Positions 35,547 through 44,079 of a DNA stretch of 64,000 nt are shown one piece after another. Each line of letters begins with the position of its first letter. Within the stretch, counting starts at the first letter, position 1. This stretch comes from Alloalcanivorax gelatiniphagus. GTDB taxonomy: Bacteria > Pseudomonadota > Gammaproteobacteria > Pseudomonadales > Alcanivoracaceae. The position numbers and the translations under genes were made by a program. The notes below the pieces were generated by a model that saw only the letters and a program-made list of their open reading frames with translations, searched no databases and was not told the origin of the DNA. The DNA lies in contig NZ_VCQT01000027.1 of the NCBI RefSeq assembly GCF_005938655.1, forward strand, positions 186,001 to 250,000, in the 5' to 3' direction.

Positions 35547-36347
35547 TCAGGCTTCCTCGGCGGGTTCATCGGCGCTGGCGCCCAGATAGGCTTCCTGGAC
35601 GATGGGTGAGGCGATCACCTCGGCGGGCTCGCCGTCGGCCACCAGTTCACCGTTGTGCAACACCACGATGCGGTCGGACAGGGAGCGCACCACGTCCATT
35701 TTGTGTTCCACCAGCAGGATCACTTTGTTCTGCTTGTTCTTGATGTCGGCGATCAGATCCAGGATCACCGGCACTTCGTCCACGCTCATGCCGGCGGTGG
35801 GTTCATCGAACATGAACACTTCCGGCTCCAGCGCCAGCATCAACGCCACTTCCAGTTTGCGCTGATCGCCGTGGGGCAGATTGGCCACCAGGTCGCCGGC
35901 CCGGCGGCCCAGGTTGACCTGCTCCAGATAGGCGGCGGCGCGGTCGGTAAGGTCCCGGCGGCGGCTGGCCATCTGCCAGAACACATGGCCGATGCGATGG
36001 CGCGAGGCCACCGCCAGACGCACGTTTTCCAGCGCCGTCAGATTGGGAAACAGATTGGTCAGCTGGAACGCGCGGCCCAGGCCCTTATCGGCCCGGGCGG
36101 CGGCGCCCAGCCTGGTGATGTCTTCGTCGAACAACCGCACGCTGCCCGCGGACGCGGCCAGCTGCCCGGAAATCAGATTGAACCAGGTGGTCTTGCCCGC
36201 CCCGTTGGGCCCGACGATGGAGGTCAACGTGCCCGCGTGAAACGCGCAGGACACCCGGTTCACCGCCACATGCCCACCGAAGTTGATGGTCAGGTCGCGG
36301 GTTTCCAGCACCGGACGGGAGGCGGTTTCGGGATGCAAGGAGGCCAT
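35547..36347 (-). CDS. livG: ABC transporter ATPase LivG
   Basis: A 266-residue ATPase. Walker A is VGPNGAGKTTWFNLISGQL, the LivG-type signature is NLPHGDQRKLEVALMLALEP, and Walker B is EVFMFDEPTAGMSVDEV. ATG 36347 has AAAGGGACC just upstream; the frame extends into the heptad repeat without features. Pairs with LivF to energise the LivHM permease. Confidence 0.9.
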   Translation of the reverse strand: MASLHPETASRPVLETRDLTINFGGHVAVNRVSCAFHAGTLTSIVGPNGAGKTTWFNLISGQLAASAGSVRLFDEDITRLGAAARADKGLGRAFQLTNLFPNLTALENVRLAVASRHRIGHVFWQMASRRRDLTDRAAAYLEQVNLGRRAGDLVANLPHGDQRKLEVALMLALEPEVFMFDEPTAGMSVDEVPVILDLIADIKNKQNKVILLVEHKMDVVRSLSDRIVVLHNGELVADGEPAEVIASPIVQEAYLGASADEPAEEA

Positions 36348-36402
36348 GGATGGTCCCTTTGTGTTATCGGAATAATGGGAACAGGTGTTGCGAAAATCAC
36401 CA

Positions 36403-36503
36403 GTTGCAAGTTGCAAGTTGAAAGGAAAACCGGGCGCGGGCACGGCGTTTCGGATGGTACGAACCGGCCCGCGCTTTCAACTTTTAACTTTTAACTTTCA
36501 ACG
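36403..36503. repeat. Heptad-periodic long inverted repeat (third copy)
   Basis: Left arm 36403-36425 has AGTTGCA, AGTTGCA, AGTTGAA units. Right arm 36475-36503 is CTTTCAACTTTTAACTTTTA plus CTTTCAAC. It occupies the gap between livK and livG, inside the operon, where a stem could lower expression of the downstream genes relative to the binding protein. Confidence 0.75.
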
Positions 36504-36507
36504 GTCT

Positions 36508-37728
36508 TCACTTATTGCGGATCGGGATGTTCATCTGATCGATGGCGATGGTGCGCACCAGCTCCGGGACACCGGCGGTGACGGTGCGGTTGGCGAACCA
36601 GTCATCCCGCTCCTCGGCCTTGATGCGGAAGTGGTACATCTCCTGCAGGGCCTGGTGGTCCTCGTCGCGGATGATCATCTTGCCTTTCGGGGTTTCGAAC
36701 ACCAGCCCCTCGAACGCCTTGATCAGGTCCTCGGTGTCGGTGGAGCCTTTCGCTTTGCGGATCGCGGCGGTGATCGCCATGGCCTGGGAGAAACCCTGGG
36801 CGGTGAAGAAGTCCGGCGCCGCGTTGTAACGCTTGAAGTGCTCTTTCACGAACCAGTCGTTGATCTCGTTCTTGGGCGACTCGAAGTAGTAGAAGCCGGC
36901 CCCTTCCATGCCCGGAAACTCGGAGTAGCTCACCAGCGCCGGCAGGATGTTGCCGCCGGTGGCCAGCTTGATGCCGAAGCGTTCCGGCTGCAGGTCCTGG
37001 ATGCGGCTCAGCGGGTTGGCGCTGCCGGCCCAGATGGCGAAGATGTACTTGCCCTGCTCACAGCCGTCCCGGTCCTTGAGCGCGTTGAACAGGCGCTGGG
37101 CGGCGGCGGTGAAGTCGGTGGCGTCGGTGGGCAGGTATTCCTCGTGCACCACCTTGCCGCCCTGGCCTTCCATGGCTTCCTTGTAGGCGGCCACGCCATC
37201 ACGGCCGAAGGCATAATCCTGGGCGATGGTGGCCACGCAGACCCCGGGTTCGCCCAGCGCCACGGCGTTGGAAACCGCGTCCTGGGAAGAGTTGCGGCCG
37301 ACCCGGAACACATAGCGGTTCCAGTCGGCGCCGGTGATGGCGTCGGCCACGCCCTCGGGCATGATGATGCGTTCGTACTGTTCGGCGATCGGCAGGGTGG
37401 CCAGGGCCACGCCGGAGGATACCGGGCCCACCACGATCTGGGCGTCGTCCTCGGCGTAGGCTTCCTCCACCAGGGAGCGGGCCCGGGCCGGGTCCAGCTG
37501 GGTGTCCTTGTCGATGATCTCGATCTTGCGGCCTTCGATTTCCATGCTGCCGTCGGTGGCGTACTCGAAGCCCATTTTCATACCCACGCCAAGCTGCTCC
37601 GCATAGGCGGACAGGGGGCCGGTGAAGCCGGTGACATGGGCGATGCGGATGGAGTCGGCGGCCTGCGCCAGGGGCGCGGCGGCCAGGGCCGTGAGGGTGA
37701 AGGCCGTGGCGGTAATAAGACGCTTCAT
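36508..37728 (-). CDS. LivK-type periplasmic substrate-binding protein
   Basis: A 406-residue Peripla_BP_6 protein with a Sec signal (MKRLITATAFTLTALAAAPL, cleavage near AQA-ADS). The lobe motif GFTGPLSAYAEQLGVGMKMG and VGPVSSGVALATLPIAEQYE fit the Leu/Ile/Val-binding family, which also binds carboxylates, amides and aromatic acids. The ligand cannot be read from the sequence. Its neighbours (3-hydroxybutyrate-type dehydrogenase, divergent acyl-CoA genes) favour an organic acid over an amino acid. First gene of the Liv operon. Confidence 0.87.
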   Translation of the reverse strand: MKRLITATAFTLTALAAAPLAQAADSIRIAHVTGFTGPLSAYAEQLGVGMKMGFEYATDGSMEIEGRKIEIIDKDTQLDPARARSLVEEAYAEDDAQIVVGPVSSGVALATLPIAEQYERIIMPEGVADAITGADWNRYVFRVGRNSSQDAVSNAVALGEPGVCVATIAQDYAFGRDGVAAYKEAMEGQGGKVVHEEYLPTDATDFTAAAQRLFNALKDRDGCEQGKYIFAIWAGSANPLSRIQDLQPERFGIKLATGGNILPALVSYSEFPGMEGAGFYYFESPKNEINDWFVKEHFKRYNAAPDFFTAQGFSQAMAITAAIRKAKGSTDTEDLIKAFEGLVFETPKGKMIIRDEDHQALQEMYHFRIKAEERDDWFANRTVTAGVPELVRTIAIDQMNIPIRNK

Positions 37729-37848
37729 AGGATCTCTCCCTATTCTTGTTCCGGCCGTTGGCCGTGAGTTGTTGTTGTGCTGTTCTTGAAAGCGTGCGCC
37801 AACAATATGACAACTGATTCACCTTTCCGCAAGAGTCTGGCGAAAAAA

Positions 37849-37874
37849 ATTCCACGACCGTGGAATATTTCCAC
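37849..37874. promoter_or_regulatory. Overlapping palindromes upstream of livK
   Basis: ATTCCACG-AC-CGTGGAAT is a perfect 18-bp palindrome. It overlaps a second one, GTGGAA-TAT-TTCCAC, so three TTCCAC half-sites lie in alternating orientation. It is 120-145 bp before the livK start, fitting an operator or activator site of the Liv operon. Confidence 0.5.
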
Positions 37875-37978
37875 CCGCCCCCACCAAAACGCCCCTAAAC
37901 CCCTATAAATACAGTGCTTTAGCCAATAAATCACAGCATCCAAGAAGCCGTTAAGGCACGCTATTCAGGTCTTCATAG

Positions 37979-38007
37979 TTGACAGAATGATCACCCAAAC
38001 CTAATTT
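37979..38007 (+). promoter_or_regulatory. Predicted sigma-70 promoter of the TetR/acyl-CoA operon
   Basis: TTGACA (37979-37984) with 17-bp spacing to TAATTT (38002-38007). The -35 is perfect, the -10 weak. The predicted start would fall in the palindrome that follows. Confidence 0.5.
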
Positions 38008-38027
38008 AGTTGAATACCGATTCAACT
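38008..38027. promoter_or_regulatory. Operator candidate of the TetR regulator
   Basis: AGTTGAAT-ACCG-ATTCAACT is a perfect 8-4-8 palindrome immediately after the predicted -10 and 25 bp before the TetR start codon. This would permit autorepression. Confidence 0.6.
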
Positions 38028-38052
38028 TTCAAAGAACAAAATACGGGCTCCC

Positions 38053-38712
38053 ATGACCACGACCGCCAACGCCAAATCCGTTCCCGGCTCCACCTCCAGT
38101 GACGCCGGCCCCGGCGCCCCCAAGACCGCCCGTGGCGCCCGCACCCGCGCCCGCATCCTGCAGGCGGCGGAGGACACCTTCGGCACCCTCGGCTACCACC
38201 GCGCCGGCATCACCGACATTACCCGCGCCGCCGGCGTCGCCCAGGGCACCTTCTACACCTACTTCGCCGGCAAGGAAGAAATTCTCCGCGAGCTGGTACG
38301 CGACATGGGCCATCAGGTGCGCGCCTATCTGGCCGCCGAGATCGTCGGCGTCGGTGACCGCCTGCAGGCGGAGGAAAGAGGCCTGCGCGCCTTCCTCCAG
38401 TATCTGTTCGAGCACCCGTCCCTGTACCGGGTGCTGCAGGAAGCCCAGTTCGTGGACGAGTCCATTTACCGGGAATACTACGAGGCGTTCGGGCGCGGCT
38501 ATCTGCGCATGCTCGCCGACGCCACCCGCAAGGGTGAAATCCGCGCCGGCAACAACGAGGTGCGGGTGTGGGCGCTGATGGGCATGTCCAATTTCCTGGG
38601 GCTGCGTTACGCCCTGTGGGAGCGGGACGTGCCGTTCGACGAGATCGTCGCCACCATCTCCGACCTGTTCCGCCACGGCCTGGCCCTGGACGGCAAGGAG
38701 AAAACCCAATGA
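38053..38712 (+). CDS. TetR-family regulator of the acyl-CoA operon
   Basis: A 219-residue TetR protein. A 30-residue Ala/Pro-rich leader (SSDAGPGAPKTARGARTRAR) precedes the HTH (ILQAAEDTFGTLGYHRAGIT, then VAQGTFYTYFAGKEEILREL). The C-terminal ligand domain contains a loop (SIYREYYEAFGRGYLRML). Its stop overlaps the enoyl-CoA hydratase start (ATGA), so it heads that operon. By analogy with FadR/PsrA-like TetR proteins the effector may be an acyl-CoA (inference). Confidence 0.88.
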   Translation: MTTTANAKSVPGSTSSDAGPGAPKTARGARTRARILQAAEDTFGTLGYHRAGITDITRAAGVAQGTFYTYFAGKEEILRELVRDMGHQVRAYLAAEIVGVGDRLQAEERGLRAFLQYLFEHPSLYRVLQEAQFVDESIYREYYEAFGRGYLRMLADATRKGEIRAGNNEVRVWALMGMSNFLGLRYALWERDVPFDEIVATISDLFRHGLALDGKEKTQ

Positions 38713-39464
38713 GCGCGGCGACCCTGCATATCGAGGACCGCATCGCGCGGCTCACCCTGAACCGGCCGCAACGCCACAACGCCCTGGTGCCGGAACTGCT
38801 GGACGCGGTGCGCGAACAACTGGCGCGGGTGCGCGACAGCGATGCGGCGGTGCTGATCCTGGACGCCGCCGGCCGCTCCTTTTCCAGCGGCGGCGACGTG
38901 GCCGGCTTCCATGACACCCCCCGCGCGCAGCGCCGCGCCTACGCGGACAAAGTGGTGGGCACGCTCAACGCCACCCTGCTGGATCTGCTCGACCTGCCGG
39001 TGCCCACGGTGGTGGCGGTGCACGGCCTGGTCACCGGCGGCTCCCTGGGGCTGGTGCTGGCCTGCGACATCGCCGTGGCCGGCGACCGGGCCAGCTTCGC
39101 GCCCTGGTACACGGTGGTGGGCTTCAGCCCGGACGGCGGCTGGACCGCGCTGATGCCGGAACGCATCGGCCGCGCCCGGGCAATGGATATTCAGCTCACC
39201 AACCGCCGCCTGGACGCGGACGAGGCGCACCGGCTGGGCCTGGTGCAGTACCGCGCCGGCGCCGACGACACCGGCGCCCAAGCCCGGGCGGTGGCGGAGA
39301 AAATCCATGACGCCAAACCTGACAGCGTGCGCCGGACCCTGGCGCTGACGCGGCCGGACCGGGCCACGGTGGCCGCCGGCCTGGAAGCGGAACACCGGCA
39401 TTTTCTGGAGCAGATCGAAAGCGACGAGGCGGACCAGGGCATGGCCGCCTTCCTGAAACGATAA
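38709..39464 (+). CDS. Enoyl-CoA hydratase/isomerase family protein
   Basis: A 251-residue crotonase. Oxyanion-hole motifs are AAGRSFSSGGDVAGFHDTPR (first) and AVHGLVTGGSLGLVLACDIA (second). The typical catalytic glutamate position reads FSPDGGWTALMPERIGRARA, where Asp rather than Glu is seen, so isomerase or other crotonase activity is possible. ATG overlaps the TetR stop by 4 bp. Acts on acyl-CoA thioesters in the cytoplasm. Confidence 0.85.
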   Translation: MSAATLHIEDRIARLTLNRPQRHNALVPELLDAVREQLARVRDSDAAVLILDAAGRSFSSGGDVAGFHDTPRAQRRAYADKVVGTLNATLLDLLDLPVPTVVAVHGLVTGGSLGLVLACDIAVAGDRASFAPWYTVVGFSPDGGWTALMPERIGRARAMDIQLTNRRLDADEAHRLGLVQYRAGADDTGAQARAVAEKIHDAKPDSVRRTLALTRPDRATVAAGLEAEHRHFLEQIESDEADQGMAAFLKR

Positions 39465-39471
39465 GCAGCAT

Positions 39472-39526
39472 ATCGCGACTGAAGTCGCTCCTACGGAGTC
39501 CCTGTAGGAGCGGCTTTAGCCGCGAT
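39472..39526. repeat. REPIN, mixed flavours
   Basis: An A-flavour REP (CGCGACTGAAGTCGCTCC) faces a B-flavour copy (GTAGGAGCGGCTTTAGCCGC). The stems are only partly complementary to each other. It lies inside the acyl-CoA operon before the NHL gene. Confidence 0.85.
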
Positions 39527-39563
39527 AACGCACGCAAAGAATAAAAACCAACGGGAGAGCATC

Positions 39564-42035
39564 ATGAAAATAACAAACCTGGCCGGCACGCTGTTACTCG
39601 GCGCCCTGCCCTTCACCGCGCTACCCCTCACCGCCGGCGCCTTCGACACCTTCGCCGACGAGGACCGCTCCGCGGAACTCAGCGGCGAGCCGGTGCAGCA
39701 GCGCTACCAGTTCAACACCCCCACCACGGTGACCTACGACCGCGACTCACTGAGCGGCGGTGCCAGCGGCTCCCGCGTCTACGTGGCCGACATGGGCAAC
39801 CATGAGATCAAGGTGCTGAATCTGAACGGCGCCCTCACCGGCCGCCTGGACGACGGCGACACCACCCTGGCCGCCGACAGCCCGGCCAGCTCGGTACCGC
39901 AAATCCGCGCGCCCCTGGGCATCGCCTTTCTGTCGAAAAGCGAAGCGGACGACGACCGCCTGGCGGGCCTCTATGTGAACGACGTGGGCCTGCAGCAGGT
40001 GCACTTTTTCCGCACCGTGTCCGGCGCCGCCGGCGATTTCGAATACGTCACCTCCATCGGCCAACCCGGCCACGGCGGCGGCGAGGACCTGTACCTGCCG
40101 CGCAACATGACCATCACGCCGCAGGGTTTCATCTATGTGTCCGATGAATTCAACCATCGCATCAAAGCGTTCAGCATCGACCCGGACAACGGCTACCAGG
40201 TCTCCCTGATCCAGACCCTGGGCCACCAGAACGTGAGCGGCCGCTACGTGGGCGCCGGCCCGCGTATTCGCGGCGTGGACAAGGACCACGGCAGCGACTC
40301 CACCTATTACGACGACTACGCCGGCGAGCCGGACAAGCGCGATGGCTTCCGCATTCCCCAAGGGATGACCTACTACACTTCGCCGGACAACGGCGCCACC
40401 TATCTGTACGTGGCCGACAACGGCAACAACCGCATCAAGATCTTCCGGGTCGATACCACCACCGGCCAGCTCACCCTGGACGACATGCTCGGCCGCTTCC
40501 GCGACGGCGGCAGCGCCGATCATCTGAAACGACCGCGCGGGCTGCGCACCGACCTGGCCGGCAACCTCTACGTGGCGGACACCTACAACGGTCGCATTCT
40601 GCGTTTCAACAACCTGGCCAGCACCAGTGACAGCAACCCGGTGCGTTACCGCTCCAGCAAAAGCAGCGACGCCTCCGCCGCCTGGGTGTATGGCCGGCTC
40701 GGTATCCACCAGGTGGAAATGCGCGCTCCCACCAGCGCCGGCACCGAGGACGAAGCCTTCCAGCTGCCCAACGATCTGGTGCCGGTGATCCGCGCCGACG
40801 GCAGTTTCTACCGGGAGAACATTTATTCCTGGGGCTACTACTACAGCAACGCCCGGGTGCACCTGGTCAGTGATTCCGGCAACAACCGCATCAAGAAATG
40901 CTGGACCAATTCCAGTGGCACCAGCCTGCTGCGCTGCTCGGTGTCCGCCGGCGTGGGCACCGTGTCCAACAACGAATTCTGGGGCCACCCGCGCACCCTG
41001 GCCGGCCAGCTGCACTCCGCCAGCGGCATGGCCTGGTTGGGCAGCAAGAACCGTCTGCTGGTCAGCGACACCCCCAACACCCGCATCAACATGTACGACA
41101 GCAGCGGCAACTATCAGGGCCGCTTCCCGGGCACCAACATCAGCTACGGGGTCACCGGCATCGCCACCTTCACCGACAGCAACATCGGCGAAGGCGTGGC
41201 GGTGCTGGTGGGCGCCGACGCCACCCTGCCCTGGCCCTACATCGGCGACGCCAGCCTGCGCATCTATGACGCCAACGGCAATCTGGAAGAACTGTTCAAT
41301 CTCAGCTACCGCACCGGCGGCCTGTCGGTGCCGGAGATCGGCCTGTCCACCAGCAACACCAACTACCCGGTGTCGGTGAGCGTTACCCAGGGCGGCGACG
41401 AGCACGCCGTCTACATCACCAGCTTCGACAACTATGTGTGGCGCTTCGACTACGACAGCGGCAGCGGCACCCTGAACGGCAACTGGTACGCCGGCGGCGT
41501 GGACACCTCCAAGGGCACCGACCTGGGCGACGGTTGGAGCCTGGGGCCGGACTTCTTCGAACAGGGCAGCGCCGGCACCTTCGACCAGATCGGCAGCGTG
41601 CTGGCCCTGGACGACCGGGTCTATGTCACCGACCGCCGCAACCAGCGCATCCAGGCCCTGAACCCGGCCAACGGCGCCCTGATCGGCCAGCTCGGCGAGG
41701 GCGGCGGCACCTATGACCACCCGGACGATCTCGACCCGGACCGCCTGTTCCTGCCCGCCGGCCTCGCCTACGACGCCGCCCGCGATGCCCTGGTGGTGGC
41801 CGACGGCTTCAACATGGTGGCGCGGGCCTGGGCCAACCCGGACGACTACAGCCCGGACGGCGCCGGCGTGATCCGCCCGGCCTACCAGGGCCACTGGCTG
41901 CAGCGGTCCCTGGGCACCCGCCCCGGCGGCCTGTTCGACACCGAGCAGGTGGCCGTGGGCGGCGACGACGTCTATGTGTTTTCGCTGATCAGCAACCGTA
42001 TTACCCGGTTCGACTGGTCGGAACTGAATCCCTGA
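39564..42035 (+). CDS. Exported NHL-repeat beta-propeller protein
   Basis: An 823-residue protein with a signal peptide (MKITNLAGTLLLGALPFTAL, cleavage near AGA-FDTF). At least eight NHL-type repeats are visible, for example YVADMGNHEIKVLNLNG, YVSDEFNHRIKAFSID, YVADNGNNRIKIFRVD, YVADTYNGRILRFN, LLVSDTPNTRINMYD and YVTDRRNQRIQALNP. This would form one or two propellers in the periplasm or outside. NHL propellers bind ligands or partners, and some are hydrolases. No catalytic site is evident. Its place among acyl-CoA genes suggests a role in capturing or opening the substrate of the pathway (inference). Confidence 0.8.
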   Translation: MKITNLAGTLLLGALPFTALPLTAGAFDTFADEDRSAELSGEPVQQRYQFNTPTTVTYDRDSLSGGASGSRVYVADMGNHEIKVLNLNGALTGRLDDGDTTLAADSPASSVPQIRAPLGIAFLSKSEADDDRLAGLYVNDVGLQQVHFFRTVSGAAGDFEYVTSIGQPGHGGGEDLYLPRNMTITPQGFIYVSDEFNHRIKAFSIDPDNGYQVSLIQTLGHQNVSGRYVGAGPRIRGVDKDHGSDSTYYDDYAGEPDKRDGFRIPQGMTYYTSPDNGATYLYVADNGNNRIKIFRVDTTTGQLTLDDMLGRFRDGGSADHLKRPRGLRTDLAGNLYVADTYNGRILRFNNLASTSDSNPVRYRSSKSSDASAAWVYGRLGIHQVEMRAPTSAGTEDEAFQLPNDLVPVIRADGSFYRENIYSWGYYYSNARVHLVSDSGNNRIKKCWTNSSGTSLLRCSVSAGVGTVSNNEFWGHPRTLAGQLHSASGMAWLGSKNRLLVSDTPNTRINMYDSSGNYQGRFPGTNISYGVTGIATFTDSNIGEGVAVLVGADATLPWPYIGDASLRIYDANGNLEELFNLSYRTGGLSVPEIGLSTSNTNYPVSVSVTQGGDEHAVYITSFDNYVWRFDYDSGSGTLNGNWYAGGVDTSKGTDLGDGWSLGPDFFEQGSAGTFDQIGSVLALDDRVYVTDRRNQRIQALNPANGALIGQLGEGGGTYDHPDDLDPDRLFLPAGLAYDAARDALVVADGFNMVARAWANPDDYSPDGAGVIRPAYQGHWLQRSLGTRPGGLFDTEQVAVGGDDVYVFSLISNRITRFDWSELNP

Positions 42036-42042
42036 ACGTCTG

Positions 42043-42098
42043 ATCGCGACTAAAGTCGCTCCTACAACGCACCCTGTAGGAGCGACTTCAGTCGCGAT
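42043..42098. repeat. REPIN between the NHL and ligase genes
   Basis: Left copy CGCGACTAAAGTCGCTCC, right copy GTAGGAGCGACTTCAGTCGC. Both are A-flavour; the left loop is TA instead of TG. Confidence 0.88.
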
Positions 42099-42140
42099 AG
42101 CCACGAACCCCCGAACAACGCAAAACCGGGAGAATAAAAA

Positions 42141-43658
42141 ATGGAAATGTTCGACCTGCTTGCCCACCGGGCACGGGTAACGCCGGACCGCCCGGCGCTG
42201 GAGGACCTGGACAGCGGCGAACGCTACGACTACGCAGCCCTCAACGAGCGGGCCGCGCGGCTGGCCGCCGCCGCCCGCCAGCACTGGGGCCTGAAGGACG
42301 GCGCCCGGCTCGCCTACCTGGGCCACAGCCGGGCGGAGTTTTTCGCCATGCTGTTCGGCTGCGCCAAGGCCGGCCTGATTCTGGTGCCGCTGAACTGGCG
42401 TCTGGCGGTACCGGAACTGACCGTGCTGATGGAAGACTGCCAACCCGGCGCGCTGATTTTCGGCGCGGAGTTCGCCGACGCCGCCGCCACCCTGGCGGAG
42501 CAACATCAAGGTCTGACCCTGGTGGCCCTGGACGGCGCCGCCGCCGGCCAACGGGACTACGCCGAGGATTTGGCGGCGGTGCAGCCGGATCTGAGCGGTC
42601 ACCCGGACAAGGACCCGGACACCCCCTGGTACCTGCTCTATACCTCCGGCACCACCGGCAAACCCAAGGGCGTGATCCAGACCTTCCGCATGATGCTGGC
42701 CAACTATCTGAACATCGGCCTGGCGGTGGAACTCACCGGCCGTGACGTGCTGCTCAACGTGCTGCCCCTGTTCCACACCGCCGGCATCAATCTGTATTCC
42801 TCGGCGGTGTTCCTGGCCGGTGGCAGCGTGCTGGTGGCGCGGGCCTTCGACCCGGATCAGGCCCTGCGGGTGCTGGAAAACCGGGCGACCATCTTCTTCG
42901 GCGTGCCGGCGGTGTATCAGGCGCTGCTGGAACACCCGTCGTTCTCCGGCGACCGTCTCAAGGGCGTGCGTTCCTGGGGCTGCGGCGGCGCGCCGCTGTC
43001 GCTGCCGGTGGCGCAACGCTATGTGGACCAGGGCATCCGTGTGCGCACCGGCATGGGCATGACGGAAACCGGGCCCACCGTGTTCCTGCTCGACGAGGAA
43101 CTGGTGATCGACAAGATCGGCTCCGTGGGCCGCCCGCAACTGCTCACCGAGGTGCGCATCGTCGGCCGCGACGGCCAGGACGTGCCCGAGGGCGAGGCCG
43201 GCGAACTGCTGATTCGCGGCCCCAACATCACCCCGGGCTACTGGAACCGGCCGGAGGCCACCGCCGAGGCGATCCGCGCCGACGGCTGGCTGCACAGCGG
43301 CGACGTGGCGCGGCGCGATGCGGACGGCTGCTACTACATCGTCGACCGCTGGAAGGACATGTACATTTCCGGCGGCGAAAACGTCTACCCCGCCGAGGTG
43401 GAAAAGGTGCTGGAACAGCACCCGGCCCTGGCCGAAGTGGCGGTGGTGGGCATGGCGGACGACAAATGGGGCGAAGTGGGCAAGGCCTTCTACGGCCTGC
43501 GTGACGGCGCCGACGACCCCGGCGAGGACACCCTGCGCGCCTTCTGCCGCGAGCGGCTGGCGGGCTACAAGGTACCCAAGGCATTCCAGCGGGTGGACGC
43601 CCTGCCCCGCAACGCCCTGGGCAAAGTGACCAAACAGGAGCTGCGTGATGCGGTTTAA
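42141..43658 (+). CDS. Acyl-CoA synthetase (class I adenylate-forming enzyme)
   Basis: A 505-residue ligase. P-loop motif LLYTSGTTGKPKGVIQTFRM, adenylate motif GMGMTETGPTVFLLDEELV, and C-terminal GDVARRDADGCYYIVDRWKD followed by the catalytic lysine in NALGKVTKQELRDA. It activates a carboxylic acid to its CoA thioester using ATP. The chain specificity is not evident. Together with the crotonase and MaoC proteins it points to catabolism of an organic acid. Its 3' end overlaps the MaoC gene by 11 bp. Confidence 0.9.
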   Translation: MEMFDLLAHRARVTPDRPALEDLDSGERYDYAALNERAARLAAAARQHWGLKDGARLAYLGHSRAEFFAMLFGCAKAGLILVPLNWRLAVPELTVLMEDCQPGALIFGAEFADAAATLAEQHQGLTLVALDGAAAGQRDYAEDLAAVQPDLSGHPDKDPDTPWYLLYTSGTTGKPKGVIQTFRMMLANYLNIGLAVELTGRDVLLNVLPLFHTAGINLYSSAVFLAGGSVLVARAFDPDQALRVLENRATIFFGVPAVYQALLEHPSFSGDRLKGVRSWGCGGAPLSLPVAQRYVDQGIRVRTGMGMTETGPTVFLLDEELVIDKIGSVGRPQLLTEVRIVGRDGQDVPEGEAGELLIRGPNITPGYWNRPEATAEAIRADGWLHSGDVARRDADGCYYIVDRWKDMYISGGENVYPAEVEKVLEQHPALAEVAVVGMADDKWGEVGKAFYGLRDGADDPGEDTLRAFCRERLAGYKVPKAFQRVDALPRNALGKVTKQELRDAV

Positions 43659-44079
43659 CGACAACGGGCCCCCTCGGGACAACGGCGCCATCGAGTACCA
43701 GCAGGTGCTGGAACAGGCCCACTTCGACCGCTTCGCCGCGCTCAGCGGCGACCACAACCCGATCCATGTGAACCCGGACTACGCCGCCGGCACCCGCTTC
43801 GGCGCCACCGTATCCCATGGCATGCTGCTGTTCACCGCGCTGCGCGGGCTGATCGCCCGCCACTACCCGGGCGCCGAACTGGAAAGCCAGGACCTGATGT
43901 TCCCGGCCCCGGCCTTCGCCGGCGAGCCCATCACCCTGCAGCTGGAGGTGCTGGCGCCGCCGGCGGACGACCGCCTGGAACTGCGCACCCGGGTGCGCAA
44001 CGGCAGCGGCGAGCCGTGCCTGGAAGGCCGCTGCCGGCTGCGCCTGAACCACCGACCGGACCAGGAGGCACGCCCATGA
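43648..44079 (+). CDS. MaoC-family hydratase/dehydratase
   Basis: A 143-residue hotdog protein with the hydratase motif FDRFAALSGDHNPIHVNPDY (catalytic Asp/His) and GATVSHGMLLFTALRGLIAR. It resembles (R)-specific enoyl-CoA hydratases. The start ATG 43648 lies 7 bases after AGGAG; GTG one codon earlier is less well placed. Translation is coupled to the following gene by an ATGA overlap. Confidence 0.85.
   Translation: MRFNDNGPPRDNGAIEYQQVLEQAHFDRFAALSGDHNPIHVNPDYAAGTRFGATVSHGMLLFTALRGLIARHYPGAELESQDLMFPAPAFAGEPITLQLEVLAPPADDRLELRTRVRNGSGEPCLEGRCRLRLNHRPDQEARP

Larger units (their letters stand above)
37729..38052. other. AT-rich divergent regulatory region of the Liv/acyl-CoA locus
   Basis: A 324-bp gene-free stretch, clearly more AT-rich than its neighbours, between livK and the divergent TetR gene. 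It carries a triple TTCCAC operator-like cluster (37849-37874), a near-consensus promoter (37979-38007) and a 20-bp palindrome (38008-38027). No gene was found in it. Confidence 0.8.

Noticed and set aside
39747-43757. Antisense ORF of 1336 codons on the minus strand
   Set aside because: It runs opposite to the NHL and ligase genes. Its composition (Gly, His, Val, Gln rich) is what reverse translation of GC-rich coding DNA gives, and it shows no domains.
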